Origin: Aquitalea aquatilis
GTDB lineage: Bacteria > Pseudomonadota > Gammaproteobacteria > Burkholderiales > Chromobacteriaceae
Assembly: GCF_005155025.1 (NCBI RefSeq)
Contig: NZ_CP039731.1
Coordinates: 2,914,001 to 2,978,000, forward strand
Direction: 5' to 3'
Length of the DNA: 64,000 nt
The position numbers and the translations under genes were made by a program. Shown here piece by piece: positions 55,129 through 64,000 of the stretch; position 1 is the first letter of the stretch; every line of letters starts with the position of its first letter. The notes under the pieces were generated by a model, which had not been told where the DNA came from, did no database searches, and worked only from the letters and a program-made list of their open reading frames with translations.

Positions 55129-57699
55129 TCAGATGCGTAGGGCGGCGATCAGCGCACTTTCCAGTGCCAGCACCGTCTTGTTGTCCTTCAGGCCGGGGCC
55201 GCTGATCAGGAAGGAGTCTTCCGCACGGCTGCCCAGGGTCATGATCTTGGCCGACTGCACGCTCAGACGGTAGTCCGCCAGCACCTTGGCAATGCGGGCC
55301 AGCAGGCCGGGCCGGTCGCCGGCGACGATGGACAGGACATAGTAATTGTCCTTGTCGTCCGGGCGGATCAGCACTTGCGGCGCGATGGGGAAGTGCTTCA
55401 GATGGCGGCTGATGCGGCCGTTGGCTGGCGGTGGCGGTGGGGTTTCCAGTCGCAGGCACTCGGCCAGTTCGAATTCGATGAAGTTGATCATGTCGCGATA
55501 ATCCCCGTCGTGGTGCTCGGGAATGAAGACATGAAAGGTATCCAGCGCATAGCCGTGGCGCGTGGTGTAGACCTTGGCATCGGCAATGCTGTAATTGGTG
55601 CGGCCGAAAAAGGCACAGGTACGGGCGAATAGCTCTGGCTTGTCCGGGGTGTAAATCAGTACCTGGATGCCTTCGTGGTCGTCCGACAGCCGGGCGCGCA
55701 CCATGGGCGTTTCGATGTTGACGAAACGGTTGAGGATGCGGGCGTGCCAGGCGATTTCCTTGGCCTCGTGGCGCAGGAAGTACAGCATGTCCAGCTGCGA
55801 CCACAGCTTTTGCTCCACGCCGGCCGGTACGGCATACAGGCGCAGCAGGCTGAGGGCTTGGGTCTTGCGTTCTTCCAGTTCCGAGTTCAGGTCCACTTCG
55901 CCGCCGCGCAGCAAGACGCGCAGGGTGGCGTTGTACAGGTCTTCCAGCAGCTTGGCTTTCCAGGCATTCCATACCTTGGGGCTGGTGCCGCGAATGTCCG
56001 CCACCGACAGCAGATACAGTGCCGCCAGCCGGCGCGGAGTCTGCGTCAGTTCGGCAAAGCGCTGGATGATGTCGGGGTCGTAGATGTCCTGCTTCTGCGC
56101 GATGCTCGACATGGTCAGATGCTGCCCCACCAGCCACACCACCAGTTCGGTATCTTCGGCCGACAGTTCGTGCTGTTCGCAGAACTCGCGGGCATCGACC
56201 ATGCCCAGGGTGGAGTGATCGCCGCCGCGGCCTTTGGCGATGTCATGGAACAGGCCGGCCACATACAGCACTTCCGGGCGCTCGAAGTCGTTGATCAGCT
56301 TCGACAGGAAGGGATATTCGTGGTTGAAGGCGCTGATGGCGAAGCGGCGCAGATTGCGCACCACCATCAGGATGTGTTCGTCCACGGTGTAGACATGGAA
56401 CAGGTCGTGCTGCATCTGGCCGACGATACGGCCAAAGCCCGGCAGATAACGGCCGAGTACGCCGTACAGATTCATGCGGCGCAGGCAGCGGGTGAGGCCG
56501 GGTTCGCGCAGCATCTGCATGAACAGGCGACGGTTTTCCTGATTCTTGCGGAAGCGGTCGTTGATATGGCTGCGGCCATGCCACAGCGCACGCAACATGC
56601 GCGGGGCAAAACCGGTCAGTTCCGGATTGCGTTGCAGCATGTAGAAGGCTTCCAGAATGGCTGACGGCTCTTTCTCGAATACATCCGGTCGGCGGATGCC
56701 CAGCATGCCGTTGACCGAGTAAAAGCGTTCGTTCAGGTTCTGGGTGATGCGCGGCACTTGCGAATACAGCCGGGCACGCAGATTGGGCAGCAGGATGCCG
56801 TTGAGCTGGCTCACCGTCTTGGCCGAGCGGAAATACAGCTGCATCACCTGTTCGCTGGCGCGCTTGGCTGGGGTGTCCTGCAGGCCGAAGGCCAGGCCCA
56901 TGCTTTGCTGCAGGTCGAAAATCAGCCGGTCTTCGCGGCGGCGCGCCAGGATGTGCAGGTCGATGCGTAGCCGTTGCAGCTGGCGGTCGCTATGGTGGAT
57001 CAGCCTGGCTTCGGCCTGGGTCAGAATGCCGCGCTGGACCAGATCGCTCCAGTTTTCGCCCAGCCCGATGGCCTTGCTGATCCACAAGATGGTGTGCAGA
57101 TCACGCAAGCCGCCCGGGCTTTCCTTGATATTGGGTTCCAGATTGTTGGTGACGCCAAAATGGCGGTTGTGACGCTGCTGCTGCTCCAGTGTCTTGCCCT
57201 CGAAGAAGGCGAGCGGATCGCGCTGGCAATCGAGACGGGAAATCAGCAGATGGTAGGGCGCTGCCGCGCCGGCAATCAGGCGGTTTTCCAGCAGATTGGT
57301 TTCGATGGTGATGTCTGCAGCGGCTTCCTGCAGGCATTCTTCGACGGTGCGTACGCTGTGGCCGACTTCCAGCCCGATATCCCACATGCGGCTGATCAGT
57401 GCCGCCACCCGCTCTGGCAGCGCGGCCGGGGTGGGGCTGGGCAGCAAAACCAGCACGTCGATGTCGGAACAGGGGAATAACTGACCACGGCCGTAGCCGC
57501 CGACGGCAATCAGCGTGGCATCGGCATCCAGCCCTGCCTGTTGCCACAGCTGTTGCAGGATATGGTCCACCGCCAGACTGTGCTGCGCCAGATAGTGCTG
57601 CGGGTCGCGTTCGCCCAGATAGTGCTCAACCAGCTGTTGGCGCTGGCTGGCCAGCTGTTTGCGCAGGTCCTGGGTCAGGTCGGTGGTGGATTCTTCCAT
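55129..57699 (-). CDS. glnD: Bifunctional PII uridylyltransferase/uridylyl-removing enzyme
   Basis: An 856-residue nitrogen sensor that adds or removes UMP on PII proteins according to glutamine. Domains: nucleotidyltransferase with GGYGRGQLFPCSDIDVLVLL (about 66-85, metal aspartates in SDIDV), a helical region, an HD hydrolase domain (GLFHDIAKGRGGDHS near 485), and two C-terminal ACT domains (HVFIPEHHDGDYR and VAGDRPGLLARIAKVLADY) that bind glutamine. AGGAAAG lies 8 bp before the ATG. It is 1 bp downstream of lptG, an unusual linkage. Confidence 0.94.
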   Translation of the reverse strand: MEESTTDLTQDLRKQLASQRQQLVEHYLGERDPQHYLAQHSLAVDHILQQLWQQAGLDADATLIAVGGYGRGQLFPCSDIDVLVLLPSPTPAALPERVAALISRMWDIGLEVGHSVRTVEECLQEAAADITIETNLLENRLIAGAAAPYHLLISRLDCQRDPLAFFEGKTLEQQQRHNRHFGVTNNLEPNIKESPGGLRDLHTILWISKAIGLGENWSDLVQRGILTQAEARLIHHSDRQLQRLRIDLHILARRREDRLIFDLQQSMGLAFGLQDTPAKRASEQVMQLYFRSAKTVSQLNGILLPNLRARLYSQVPRITQNLNERFYSVNGMLGIRRPDVFEKEPSAILEAFYMLQRNPELTGFAPRMLRALWHGRSHINDRFRKNQENRRLFMQMLREPGLTRCLRRMNLYGVLGRYLPGFGRIVGQMQHDLFHVYTVDEHILMVVRNLRRFAISAFNHEYPFLSKLINDFERPEVLYVAGLFHDIAKGRGGDHSTLGMVDAREFCEQHELSAEDTELVVWLVGQHLTMSSIAQKQDIYDPDIIQRFAELTQTPRRLAALYLLSVADIRGTSPKVWNAWKAKLLEDLYNATLRVLLRGGEVDLNSELEERKTQALSLLRLYAVPAGVEQKLWSQLDMLYFLRHEAKEIAWHARILNRFVNIETPMVRARLSDDHEGIQVLIYTPDKPELFARTCAFFGRTNYSIADAKVYTTRHGYALDTFHVFIPEHHDGDYRDMINFIEFELAECLRLETPPPPPANGRISRHLKHFPIAPQVLIRPDDKDNYYVLSIVAGDRPGLLARIAKVLADYRLSVQSAKIMTLGSRAEDSFLISGPGLKDNKTVLALESALIAALRI

Positions 57700-57700
57700 G

Positions 57701-58777
57701 TCAGCGTCTTTCCTGTTTCAGGATGAGGGCGATGCCGGCGAACAGAAACAGCAAGGTGGGCACTGTGGCCGAAATCACCGGGTTCCAGCTGTACAGCAAA
57801 CCCAGGTGACCGAACAGGCGGTTGATGAAGTGGAAGCCCACCCCCAGGCAGATGCCGGCAAACAGCTTGAGGCCGAGCTGGCCGTGGCGGCGCTGCTGCG
57901 GCGTGAACGCCAGGGCCACCAGTGCCATCGACACGCAGGCCAAGGGGTAGAACAGCTTGCCCCACAGGGCGATGTCGTAGCGCTGGGTTTGCTGTTTGTT
58001 GGCACTCAGGTGTTCGATGTATTTGACCAGGCTCATGGCCGACATTTGCTCTGGCACCACCAGCAGCACATTCAGGATGTCCGGCTCGATGATGGAGGTC
58101 CATTGCGCCAGCGGCACCGACTTGCTTTCGGTGTGATCGGCATACAGATGGGTTTCCACCACATTGCTCAACTGCCAGATATGGGTGCCGCGCAAGAAGC
58201 TGCCACGTTCGGCATAGCGGGTGGTGACCAGCTGGTAATTGTCGTCATAGGTATAGATGCGCACGCCAAGCAGGGTGGTGTCCGGCAGCATTTCGTGCAC
58301 ATTGATGAAATTATTGTTGTCCTTGACCCAGATGCCGGAGCGGAACTCCTGCGCCACCATCGAGCGCATGGCCGACAGTTTCATGCGCTCGGCCTGTTGC
58401 AGCGAGTAGGGGCTGATGAATTCGCCCAGCGCGGTGGTCAGGATGGCGAAACCCAGTCCAAACAGCAGCAGGGTGCGGGCAATCTGGCCGAGGGTGATGC
58501 CGCAGGTGCGGATCACCGTGTATTCACTGGAGCTGGCCAGCTGGGTCATGGCCACCATGCCGCCGATCAGCACCGCCAGCGGCATCAGCTCGTAAGCATG
58601 GCCGGGAGCCTGCATGGCGATATAGGCCAGCATCTTGCCAATGTGGTAGCCGCCCTGGTTCAGATCCGGCACTTCATGGATGATGTCGAAAAACCCGTAA
58701 AGGCCCAGCAGGGCTGCCAGGGTAAACAGCGTGGACTGGGTCAGCGCGCTGATGATGTAGCGATAAATCAGTTTCAT
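57701..58777 (-). CDS. lptG: LPS export ABC transporter permease LptG
   Basis: A 358-residue membrane subunit of the lipopolysaccharide transporter LptB2FG. Three N-terminal and three C-terminal helices flank a periplasmic beta-jellyroll-type domain (about 130-265). The coupling segment QLASSSEYTVIRTCGITLGQIAR near 80-100 contacts LptB. It overlaps the end of lptF by 4 bp, typical for the pair, and is immediately followed by glnD. Confidence 0.92.
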   Translation of the reverse strand: MKLIYRYIISALTQSTLFTLAALLGLYGFFDIIHEVPDLNQGGYHIGKMLAYIAMQAPGHAYELMPLAVLIGGMVAMTQLASSSEYTVIRTCGITLGQIARTLLLFGLGFAILTTALGEFISPYSLQQAERMKLSAMRSMVAQEFRSGIWVKDNNNFINVHEMLPDTTLLGVRIYTYDDNYQLVTTRYAERGSFLRGTHIWQLSNVVETHLYADHTESKSVPLAQWTSIIEPDILNVLLVVPEQMSAMSLVKYIEHLSANKQQTQRYDIALWGKLFYPLACVSMALVALAFTPQQRRHGQLGLKLFAGICLGVGFHFINRLFGHLGLLYSWNPVISATVPTLLFLFAGIALILKQERR

Positions 58778-59883
58778 CGGGCTCTGTGCTTGTGCAGGAA
58801 GTATTTCAGGGTCTGGCGCACGGTATTGGCCGGGCGGTCGCGGTATTTCAGCAGCAAAACGGCAATGATCAGCACAATGACATGCACCACCAGAATGCTG
58901 GCCATGCCCACCTTGCCCTGGGTAATCCAGTTGCGCACCAGGGTCAGGCTGTTCTGGTAGAGGAAGAAGCCGAGCAGGGCGACGACCAGATTATGGGCAT
59001 GGCCGCTGCGTGGATTGTAGTAGGACAAGGGAATGGCCAGGAAAGCCAGCACCAGGCAGCTTAGCGGCATGGACAGGCGCCATACCAGCTCCGAGCGATA
59101 GGCCGGGTCGCTGCTGCCAATCAGCGTGCTGGTGCTTTGCGCCTGACGGTTGTTCGGGCGCGAGGCCAGCTTCTGGTTATTGCCCACGACCACGCTATAG
59201 CGCTTGAAGCTGCCGACTTCGTAGTTGGACTGGCCTGGCTCGCCCACGTAGCGCCGGCCATCTTCCAGCACCAGCACCCGCTCGTTGTCATCGTTGACGG
59301 TAATGTAGCCGCGCTTGGCAAAGATGCTGGATACTTTGCCCTCGCTCATGTCCTGCATGAAGATGTTGGTGGCCGAGCCATGCTCGCCGCCATAGCTTTC
59401 GATGAAGTACACCTTGCTGCCAGAGCCACTTTCCTTGAATACGCCCGGCGCAATGGCGCTGATCTCTTCGCGCCGCTTGAGGATTTCGGCATAGACTTGG
59501 CTGCGTTCTTCTGCCCAGGGTGCGATATACAGCGAGACAATGCCCACCAGCAGGGCCAGCGGAATGGTAAAACGCATCACCGGCCACACCCAGTCGCGCA
59601 GCGACAGGCCAGAAGACAGCCAGACCGCCATTTCGTGATCGCGCCAGATACGGGTCATCACCACCAGCACGGTGACGAAAACGGTGAGGATCATCAGCAG
59701 CGGAAACAGGCCGAGCGCCCAGAAACCGATCAGTGCAGTAACCGCCTCGTTGGCGATTTGCCCTTCGGCGGCGCGGCCCAGCAAATTGATCGCCTGGGTG
59801 GAGAGAATGATGGCCAGCAGGACGACAAATACGCCCAGGGCGGTAAAAGTCAATTCTCGGGTCAGGCTTTTACGAAAAACCAT
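58774..59883 (-). CDS. lptF: LPS export ABC transporter permease LptF
   Basis: A 369-residue partner of LptG with the same topology: helices near 13-33, 50-80 and 95-125, a periplasmic domain (about 130-265) and three C-terminal helices. The segment RIWRDHEMAVWLSSGLSLRDWVWPVMRFTIP is the LptB coupling region. It lies divergent from pepA across about 200 bp, the usual pepA/lptF arrangement in gammaproteobacteria and betaproteobacteria. Confidence 0.92.
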   Translation of the reverse strand: MVFRKSLTRELTFTALGVFVVLLAIILSTQAINLLGRAAEGQIANEAVTALIGFWALGLFPLLMILTVFVTVLVVMTRIWRDHEMAVWLSSGLSLRDWVWPVMRFTIPLALLVGIVSLYIAPWAEERSQVYAEILKRREEISAIAPGVFKESGSGSKVYFIESYGGEHGSATNIFMQDMSEGKVSSIFAKRGYITVNDDNERVLVLEDGRRYVGEPGQSNYEVGSFKRYSVVVGNNQKLASRPNNRQAQSTSTLIGSSDPAYRSELVWRLSMPLSCLVLAFLAIPLSYYNPRSGHAHNLVVALLGFFLYQNSLTLVRNWITQGKVGMASILVVHVIVLIIAVLLLKYRDRPANTVRQTLKYFLHKHRAR

Positions 59884-60086
59884 TTATCAGTGCCTTTTTG
59901 ACTTTTTGTGACTAGCGTAGTGATAATTTGATTTGATAACTCTGAAACGCCGTTTTCGGCAAATTTCGGGATGGACGCAGCTTCTGTCTTCGCCTGCTAC
60001 AGGCAGGGCTTTCCGGCACAAAAAACGGTGCAGACAGCCTGTCAAGAAGTGGAACAACTGACACTCGCATTACACGGGAGTACAAG

Positions 60087-61652
60087 ATGGAATTTAACAT
60101 AAAAAGCGGCAGCCCGGAAAAACAGCGCGTTGCCTGCGTGATAGTAGGTGTCTATGAATCGCGCAAGCTGACCTTCGCAGCCGATTTGCTGGATCGCATC
60201 TCCAATGGCTTCATCAGCGATGTCATCCGCCGCGGCGATATGGAAGGCAAGCTGGGCAGCACGCTGCTGCTGCATTCGGTGCCGCACACCCTGTGCGACC
60301 GTGTCATGCTGGTGGGTCTGGGCAAGGAACGCGATTTCCGTGCCAAGGAATACCGCGAAGCGGTACGCAGCTCCATCCGCAGCCTGACCCAGACCTCGGC
60401 CACCGAGGCCGTCAGCTATCTGACCGAACTCACCGTCAAGAAACACGATGTCGAGTGGATGATCGAGCAGGCCACCGTGGTCACGCTGGATGTGCTCTAC
60501 CGCTTCGACCGCTTCAAGAGCAAGCAGGACGAAAGCGTGCGCGAGCCGCGCAAACTGACGCTGGCAGTGCCGCGTCGCAGCGATCTGGCCGATGGCGAGA
60601 AGGGCCTGCAGCGTGGCCTGGCCATTGGCAACGGCATGAAGCTGGCCAAGGATCTGGGCAATCTGCCGCCCAATGTCTGCACGCCCACTTATCTGGCCGA
60701 CGAGGCCGAGCGCATTGCGGCTGACTTTGGCTGCGGTGTGGAAATCTATGGCCAGACACAGCTGGAAGAGCTTGGCCTGGCGTCTTTCCTGTCCGTGGCG
60801 CGTGGCAGCGTGCAGGAGCCCAAGCTGATCGTGCTGCAATACCAGGGTGCCAAGGACAAGAATGACCGTCCGCTGACGCTGATCGGCAAGGGTATCACCT
60901 TTGATTCCGGCGGCATTTCGCTCAAGCCGGGCGAAGGCATGGACGAGATGAAGTACGATATGTGCGGCGCAGCTTCGGTACTGGGTGCCTTCCGCGCTGC
61001 AGTGGAAATGAAGCTGCCGATCAATCTGGTAGCCATCGTGCCAGCCTGCGAAAACATGCCGGCCGGTAATGCCGTCAAGCCTGGCGACATCATCACCAGC
61101 CTGTCTGGTCAGACCATCGAAGTGCTGAATACCGACGCGGAAGGCCGGCTGATCCTGTGCGATGCCCTGACCTTCGCCGAGCGTTTCAATCCGGATACCG
61201 TGATCGACGTGGCTACCCTGACCGGTGCCTGCGTGATTGCCCTGGGTCACGTGGCCACCGGCCTGTACAGCAACCAGGACAGCCTGGCGCGTGAACTGCT
61301 GGCCGCCGGCGAAGAAGTGGCCGACCGCGCCTGGCACATGCCGCTGTGGGATGAGTATCAGGAATTGCTCAAGAGCCCGTTTGCCGACATGGCCAATATC
61401 GGCGGCCGTCCAGGTGGCAGCATTACTGCCGCCTGCTTCCTGTCGCGCTTTGCCAAGGCCTACGACTGGGCACATCTGGACATCGCCGGCACCGCCTGGA
61501 AGAGCGGCAAGGACAAGGGTGCCACCGGTCGTCCGGTGCCGCTGTTGGTGCAGTTCCTGCAGGATAGAGCCGACATCGCCCTGGGCAATGTAGTGCGCCG
61601 TGGCCGTCCGCGCCGTGAATCGCCAGAAATCGTTGAAGATGACGCGGATTGA
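60087..61652 (+). CDS. pepA: Leucyl aminopeptidase
   Basis: A 521-residue M17 leucine aminopeptidase. The catalytic C-terminal domain has GKGITFDSGGISLKPG with the metal lysine and aspartate, and the signature NTDAEGRLILCDAL. It trims N-terminal residues from peptides as a hexamer in the cytosol; E. coli PepA also binds DNA in Xer recombination at cer. The basic-acidic C-terminal tail (RRGRPRRESPEIVEDDAD) is somewhat longer than usual. Its end overlaps holC by 14 bp. Confidence 0.95.
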   Translation: MEFNIKSGSPEKQRVACVIVGVYESRKLTFAADLLDRISNGFISDVIRRGDMEGKLGSTLLLHSVPHTLCDRVMLVGLGKERDFRAKEYREAVRSSIRSLTQTSATEAVSYLTELTVKKHDVEWMIEQATVVTLDVLYRFDRFKSKQDESVREPRKLTLAVPRRSDLADGEKGLQRGLAIGNGMKLAKDLGNLPPNVCTPTYLADEAERIAADFGCGVEIYGQTQLEELGLASFLSVARGSVQEPKLIVLQYQGAKDKNDRPLTLIGKGITFDSGGISLKPGEGMDEMKYDMCGAASVLGAFRAAVEMKLPINLVAIVPACENMPAGNAVKPGDIITSLSGQTIEVLNTDAEGRLILCDALTFAERFNPDTVIDVATLTGACVIALGHVATGLYSNQDSLARELLAAGEEVADRAWHMPLWDEYQELLKSPFADMANIGGRPGGSITAACFLSRFAKAYDWAHLDIAGTAWKSGKDKGATGRPVPLLVQFLQDRADIALGNVVRRGRPRRESPEIVEDDAD

Positions 61653-62061
61653 TTTTTATACCAATGTGGCCCAGCCGCAGGAGTTCGCCTGCAAGCTGGC
61701 CGCAACGGTATTCCGCAAGCAAGAGCGCCTGCTGGTGTGGCTGGAAGATGAGCGGGCGCTGGACACCTTCAGCAACCGGCTGTGGTGTCTGGGCGATACC
61801 CAGTTCATTGCCCATTGCCGGCTGGATGCGGCCGAGGCGGCACAAACACCGATCTGGCTGACGGCCGAACTGCCGCCTACACTGCAGCATCCGGTACTGC
61901 TTAATCTGGGGGCGGAATTACCGCCCGCACCGCAGCATTTTTCCCGTATTCTGGAGATAGTGGGAACCGATGAGGCCGCTCTGGCCACAGCGCGCTACCG
62001 CTTCAAGGCCTATCGAACTCTGGGCTATGAAATCCAACATCACGACATGAGCCACAAGTGA
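61639..62061 (+). CDS. holC: DNA polymerase III chi subunit
   Basis: A 140-residue clamp-loader accessory protein that binds SSB and links it, via psi, to the clamp loader. It starts with RIDFYTNVAQPQEFACKLA and contains ERLLVWLEDERALDTFSNRLWCLGDTQFIAH, both typical. The ATG lies inside pepA (14-bp overlap) and is likely coupled to it. The usual neighbour downstream is valS; here a long acidic protein gene starts 2 bp after the stop. Confidence 0.92.
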   Translation: MTRIDFYTNVAQPQEFACKLAATVFRKQERLLVWLEDERALDTFSNRLWCLGDTQFIAHCRLDAAEAAQTPIWLTAELPPTLQHPVLLNLGAELPPAPQHFSRILEIVGTDEAALATARYRFKAYRTLGYEIQHHDMSHK

Positions 62062-62063
62062 CC

Positions 62064-64000
62064 ATGAACGAGTCGCCAATGCCTGATCTGCCCTCCTGGG
62101 ACGAGCTGGACCTGCCGGTACTGGATGAAGTGGTGGATGAGTCCGCCGTGCCGGTGCTGGCTGAGGAAGTGCTGGATGTGCCGGATTTTGACTTTTCCAG
62201 CGAACTGGACGTGATGCAGCAAAGCCTGGTACCGCCAGGTCACGGTATGGCGGAGCTGGAAATTCCGGAATTGACGCTGGAGGATCTCGACGTCGCCAGC
62301 CCGGCGGTCGCACCGGCTGCTGCCGCGCTCGACCTGACGGCCTTGCCGTCGCTCGATCTGGATGAGCCGCTGGCAGATGAGCTGTCGCTGCAACAGGTCT
62401 TGCCGGACGAGCAGCCGCCGGCCGCGCAAGCGGCGGGTGTGTCGCTAGTCTTGCAGCCGGAGGCACCGGTGATGGCGGTGGATGGCTTCGAATTCATGCT
62501 GGACAGTCATGCGCCGGCAGCGTCGGTGCCGGATAGTCAGCCCGAACCGTCATGGCCTGTCGCTGCATCCGGCGAGTCCCCCCTGTCCGACTTGGCTGCC
62601 CCGCAGCAACTGGCCGAGCGCCTGGCGCAGGTGTGGCAAATACCGGTCGAGCCGCCAGTTACTGTTGATGATGCGGTGCCATCTGCACCATCGGTCGAAT
62701 CCCCACCGGCTTTGCCAAGTGGTTTGTCCATTTCACTGGATAGCCTGCCTGATGGCGTGCTGGGTGGTGGCGTGGGCAAGGTGGAGGAAGCCAGGCCGTC
62801 TGCTGCTGAATTGCTGGCCCGCGCACAAGCGCTGGTGGCGGCGACGCCCAGTTCTCTGGACGAGGTATTGCACGCGGCCGAGCTGACGCTGGCGCAGGAA
62901 GAAAGCCTGCAGCGCTTTCATGCGGCACCGGCCGCTGCGCAGCACACCTTCGCTTCGCTGGGCGAGGCCGAGTTGCAAGCCGCCATGGCCGGCCTGCCGG
63001 GAATCGTGGCTGCAGACAACCAGGAAGAAGACTGGCCCAGTCTGGGTGATGTCGACCGTCTGAACGAAACCGAACTCGAATTGCCGGAAGAGGCGGCTGT
63101 CCAGGCCGCCGCACCGCTGCTGCAAGCCGAATGGCAGGACGAGCCGCCGGAGCATGCAACGCCGGATAATGCAGTCGCTTTGCCAGTGCTGGAGCAGGAA
63201 GAGGGCTGGCCCAGCCTGGGTGATGTCGACCGCCTGAATGAAACCGAAGTGGAATTGCCAGATGAGGCTGCGGTGATGGCGGCGGCTTCGCTGCTGCAAG
63301 CTGAATGGCAGGACGAGCCGCCGGAGCACGCAGCACCGGATAGCGCAGTTGCTTTGCCAGTGTTGGAGCAGGAAGAGGACTGGCCAAGTGTAGGCGAGGT
63401 GGACAAGGAGAGTGAAACCGAGGGGGATGGCGAGCCGGAGGTACCGGCAGCCAAGCCTGCCGTATCTACTGTGCAGGGCCTGTTTGCCGAGTCACCCTTT
63501 GCCAGCGAACGTCAGCCAACTGCGCAAGTCGACATGCCGGTCATTCCCGACTTGCCAGACGAGGTGCCGGCCCTGCCCGAGCAAGCGCCAGAGCCGGCAT
63601 TGCTGCCTGCCGTGGCGCAGGTAGTCGAGCCGCCGTTGCTGGAAGAGCTGGCGGGTGCCAGTTTTGCTGCGGCCATGCCGCAAACGGTAGCTCAGCCCAT
63701 TGAGGATGCTGGCAAGGCGGTGGAAGTGCTCAATGTCGCCGCCGTGACCACGGCCACAGCGGCTACCGCGCTGATGAATCCGCTGCGCAAGCCTGATGCC
63801 ACCGTGGCGGTGGTGGATGAGCGTGCGCTGGTGGAGGCGATGTACGAAAAGCTGCTGCCACGGATGAAGGTGGAGCTGTCCTTGTGGCTACAGGATGCGC
63901 TGGAGCTGCAGGCCAAGAACATGTTGTCCGGTGTGATGCAGCAATTGAAAGAAGACTACGACATGTTGTTTGGTGAAACACTGAAAGAAAGCCTGCGCCA
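62064..64000 (+). CDS. Large acidic repeat-containing protein (partial, runs off the end)
   Basis: No stop occurs before the window ends; about 645 codons are visible from the ATG, which lies 2 bp after holC. It is very rich in E, D, A, P, V and L with no signal peptide. Residues about 321-436 hold two tandem copies of a 58-residue unit containing WPSLGDVDRLNETE and LLQAEWQDEPPEH, plus a partial third. The end is a different, charged helical region (ERALVEAMYEKLLPRMKVELSLWL...) that could be a folded C-terminal domain. Proteins of this kind beside holC/valS in Burkholderia may belong to the DUF2486 group, but I am unsure. The function is unknown. Confidence 0.7.
   Translation, partial: MNESPMPDLPSWDELDLPVLDEVVDESAVPVLAEEVLDVPDFDFSSELDVMQQSLVPPGHGMAELEIPELTLEDLDVASPAVAPAAAALDLTALPSLDLDEPLADELSLQQVLPDEQPPAAQAAGVSLVLQPEAPVMAVDGFEFMLDSHAPAASVPDSQPEPSWPVAASGESPLSDLAAPQQLAERLAQVWQIPVEPPVTVDDAVPSAPSVESPPALPSGLSISLDSLPDGVLGGGVGKVEEARPSAAELLARAQALVAATPSSLDEVLHAAELTLAQEESLQRFHAAPAAAQHTFASLGEAELQAAMAGLPGIVAADNQEEDWPSLGDVDRLNETELELPEEAAVQAAAPLLQAEWQDEPPEHATPDNAVALPVLEQEEGWPSLGDVDRLNETEVELPDEAAVMAAASLLQAEWQDEPPEHAAPDSAVALPVLEQEEDWPSVGEVDKESETEGDGEPEVPAAKPAVSTVQGLFAESPFASERQPTAQVDMPVIPDLPDEVPALPEQAPEPALLPAVAQVVEPPLLEELAGASFAAAMPQTVAQPIEDAGKAVEVLNVAAVTTATAATALMNPLRKPDATVAVVDERALVEAMYEKLLPRMKVELSLWLQDALELQAKNMLSGVMQQLKEDYDMLFGETLKESLR
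63024..63425 (+). repeat. 174-bp tandem repeat inside the acidic protein gene
   Basis: Two full 174-bp units (63024-63197 and 63198-63371) and about 50 bp of a third. They are strongly similar at the DNA level, which points to recent duplication, with silent and conservative changes. The third copy diverges after the WPS-GEVD segment. Confidence 0.85.

Noticed and set aside
63024-63425. CRISPR-like or mobile repeat
   Set aside because: The 174-bp units are in frame, multiples of three, adjacent, and encode a protein repeat; there are no spacers.

Overview
The window looks like core chromosome of a GC-rich betaproteobacterium. The families and gene order (lptF-lptG beside pepA-holC, a DUF3138 outer-membrane protein, tandem PpiC-type isomerases followed by bolA-yciI-yciB, a Bacillus-type GMP reductase) fit the order Neisseriales, most likely the Chromobacteriaceae (Chromobacterium, Aquitalea or Vogesella relatives). 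That placement is inferred from protein character and was not checked by any search. I see no phage, insertion sequence, CRISPR array, tRNA or rRNA. One small SRP RNA gene (ffs) is present.

Layout. 1-3.1 kb: start of a probable short-chain dehydrogenase, rpe, apaG and an Atm1-type ABC exporter. 3.1-8.5 kb: a membrane PAS-GGDEF-EAL protein behind tandem promoters, a heme-oxygenase-fold (TenA-like) protein and pepD. 8.6-11.4 kb, minus strand: a lone MoxR ATPase coupled to xerC, a TerB-like protein and a hotdog thioesterase. 11.5-15.6 kb: a UspA protein, a small XRE regulator with a perfect inverted repeat over its promoter, ffs, argE and a sodium-dependent transporter. 15.8-20.3 kb: small unknown proteins, tag, an orphan fliW, a DUF455 ferritin-like protein and trhP (yegQ). 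20.3-21.2 kb is about 0.9 kb of apparently non-coding DNA. 21.2-25.9 kb: polyamine transporter genes potF-potH-potI without the ATPase gene, then a DUF3138 protein. 26-32.4 kb: a metallo-beta-lactamase-fold hydrolase, argS, aminopeptidase P and an RhlE-type helicase with a long leader. 32.8-35.9 kb: hyi-glxR and tyrS. 36-38 kb: a cytochrome b561 facing two cytochrome c' genes.

38-42.1 kb is the most coherent system: a Zur regulator behind a recognisable Zur box, followed without real gaps by a COG0523 GTPase, a 68-residue histidine-rich membrane protein and a zinc ABC importer. All six genes are probably one zinc-starvation operon. 42.2-50.8 kb: a TauE/SafE-like protein, an enoyl-CoA hydratase, the ppiC-ppiC-bolA-yciI-yciB block, an SPFH-NfeD pair preceded by a 42-residue membrane protein, an IMPACT-family protein, a DHH phosphoesterase and a HAD phosphatase. 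50.9-54.5 kb: an orphan ParA-like ATPase, guaC behind a leader containing an intrinsic terminator, and a PAS chemoreceptor. 54.6-64 kb: a MaoC-like protein, the minus-strand run lptF-lptG-glnD, then pepA-holC and an acidic protein with 58-residue tandem repeats that runs off the end.

Most of the window is ordinary housekeeping. The items most worth a second look are the Zur operon with its histidine-rich mini-protein, the palindrome over the XRE promoter, the guaC leader, the polyamine cluster without potG and the repeat protein after holC.
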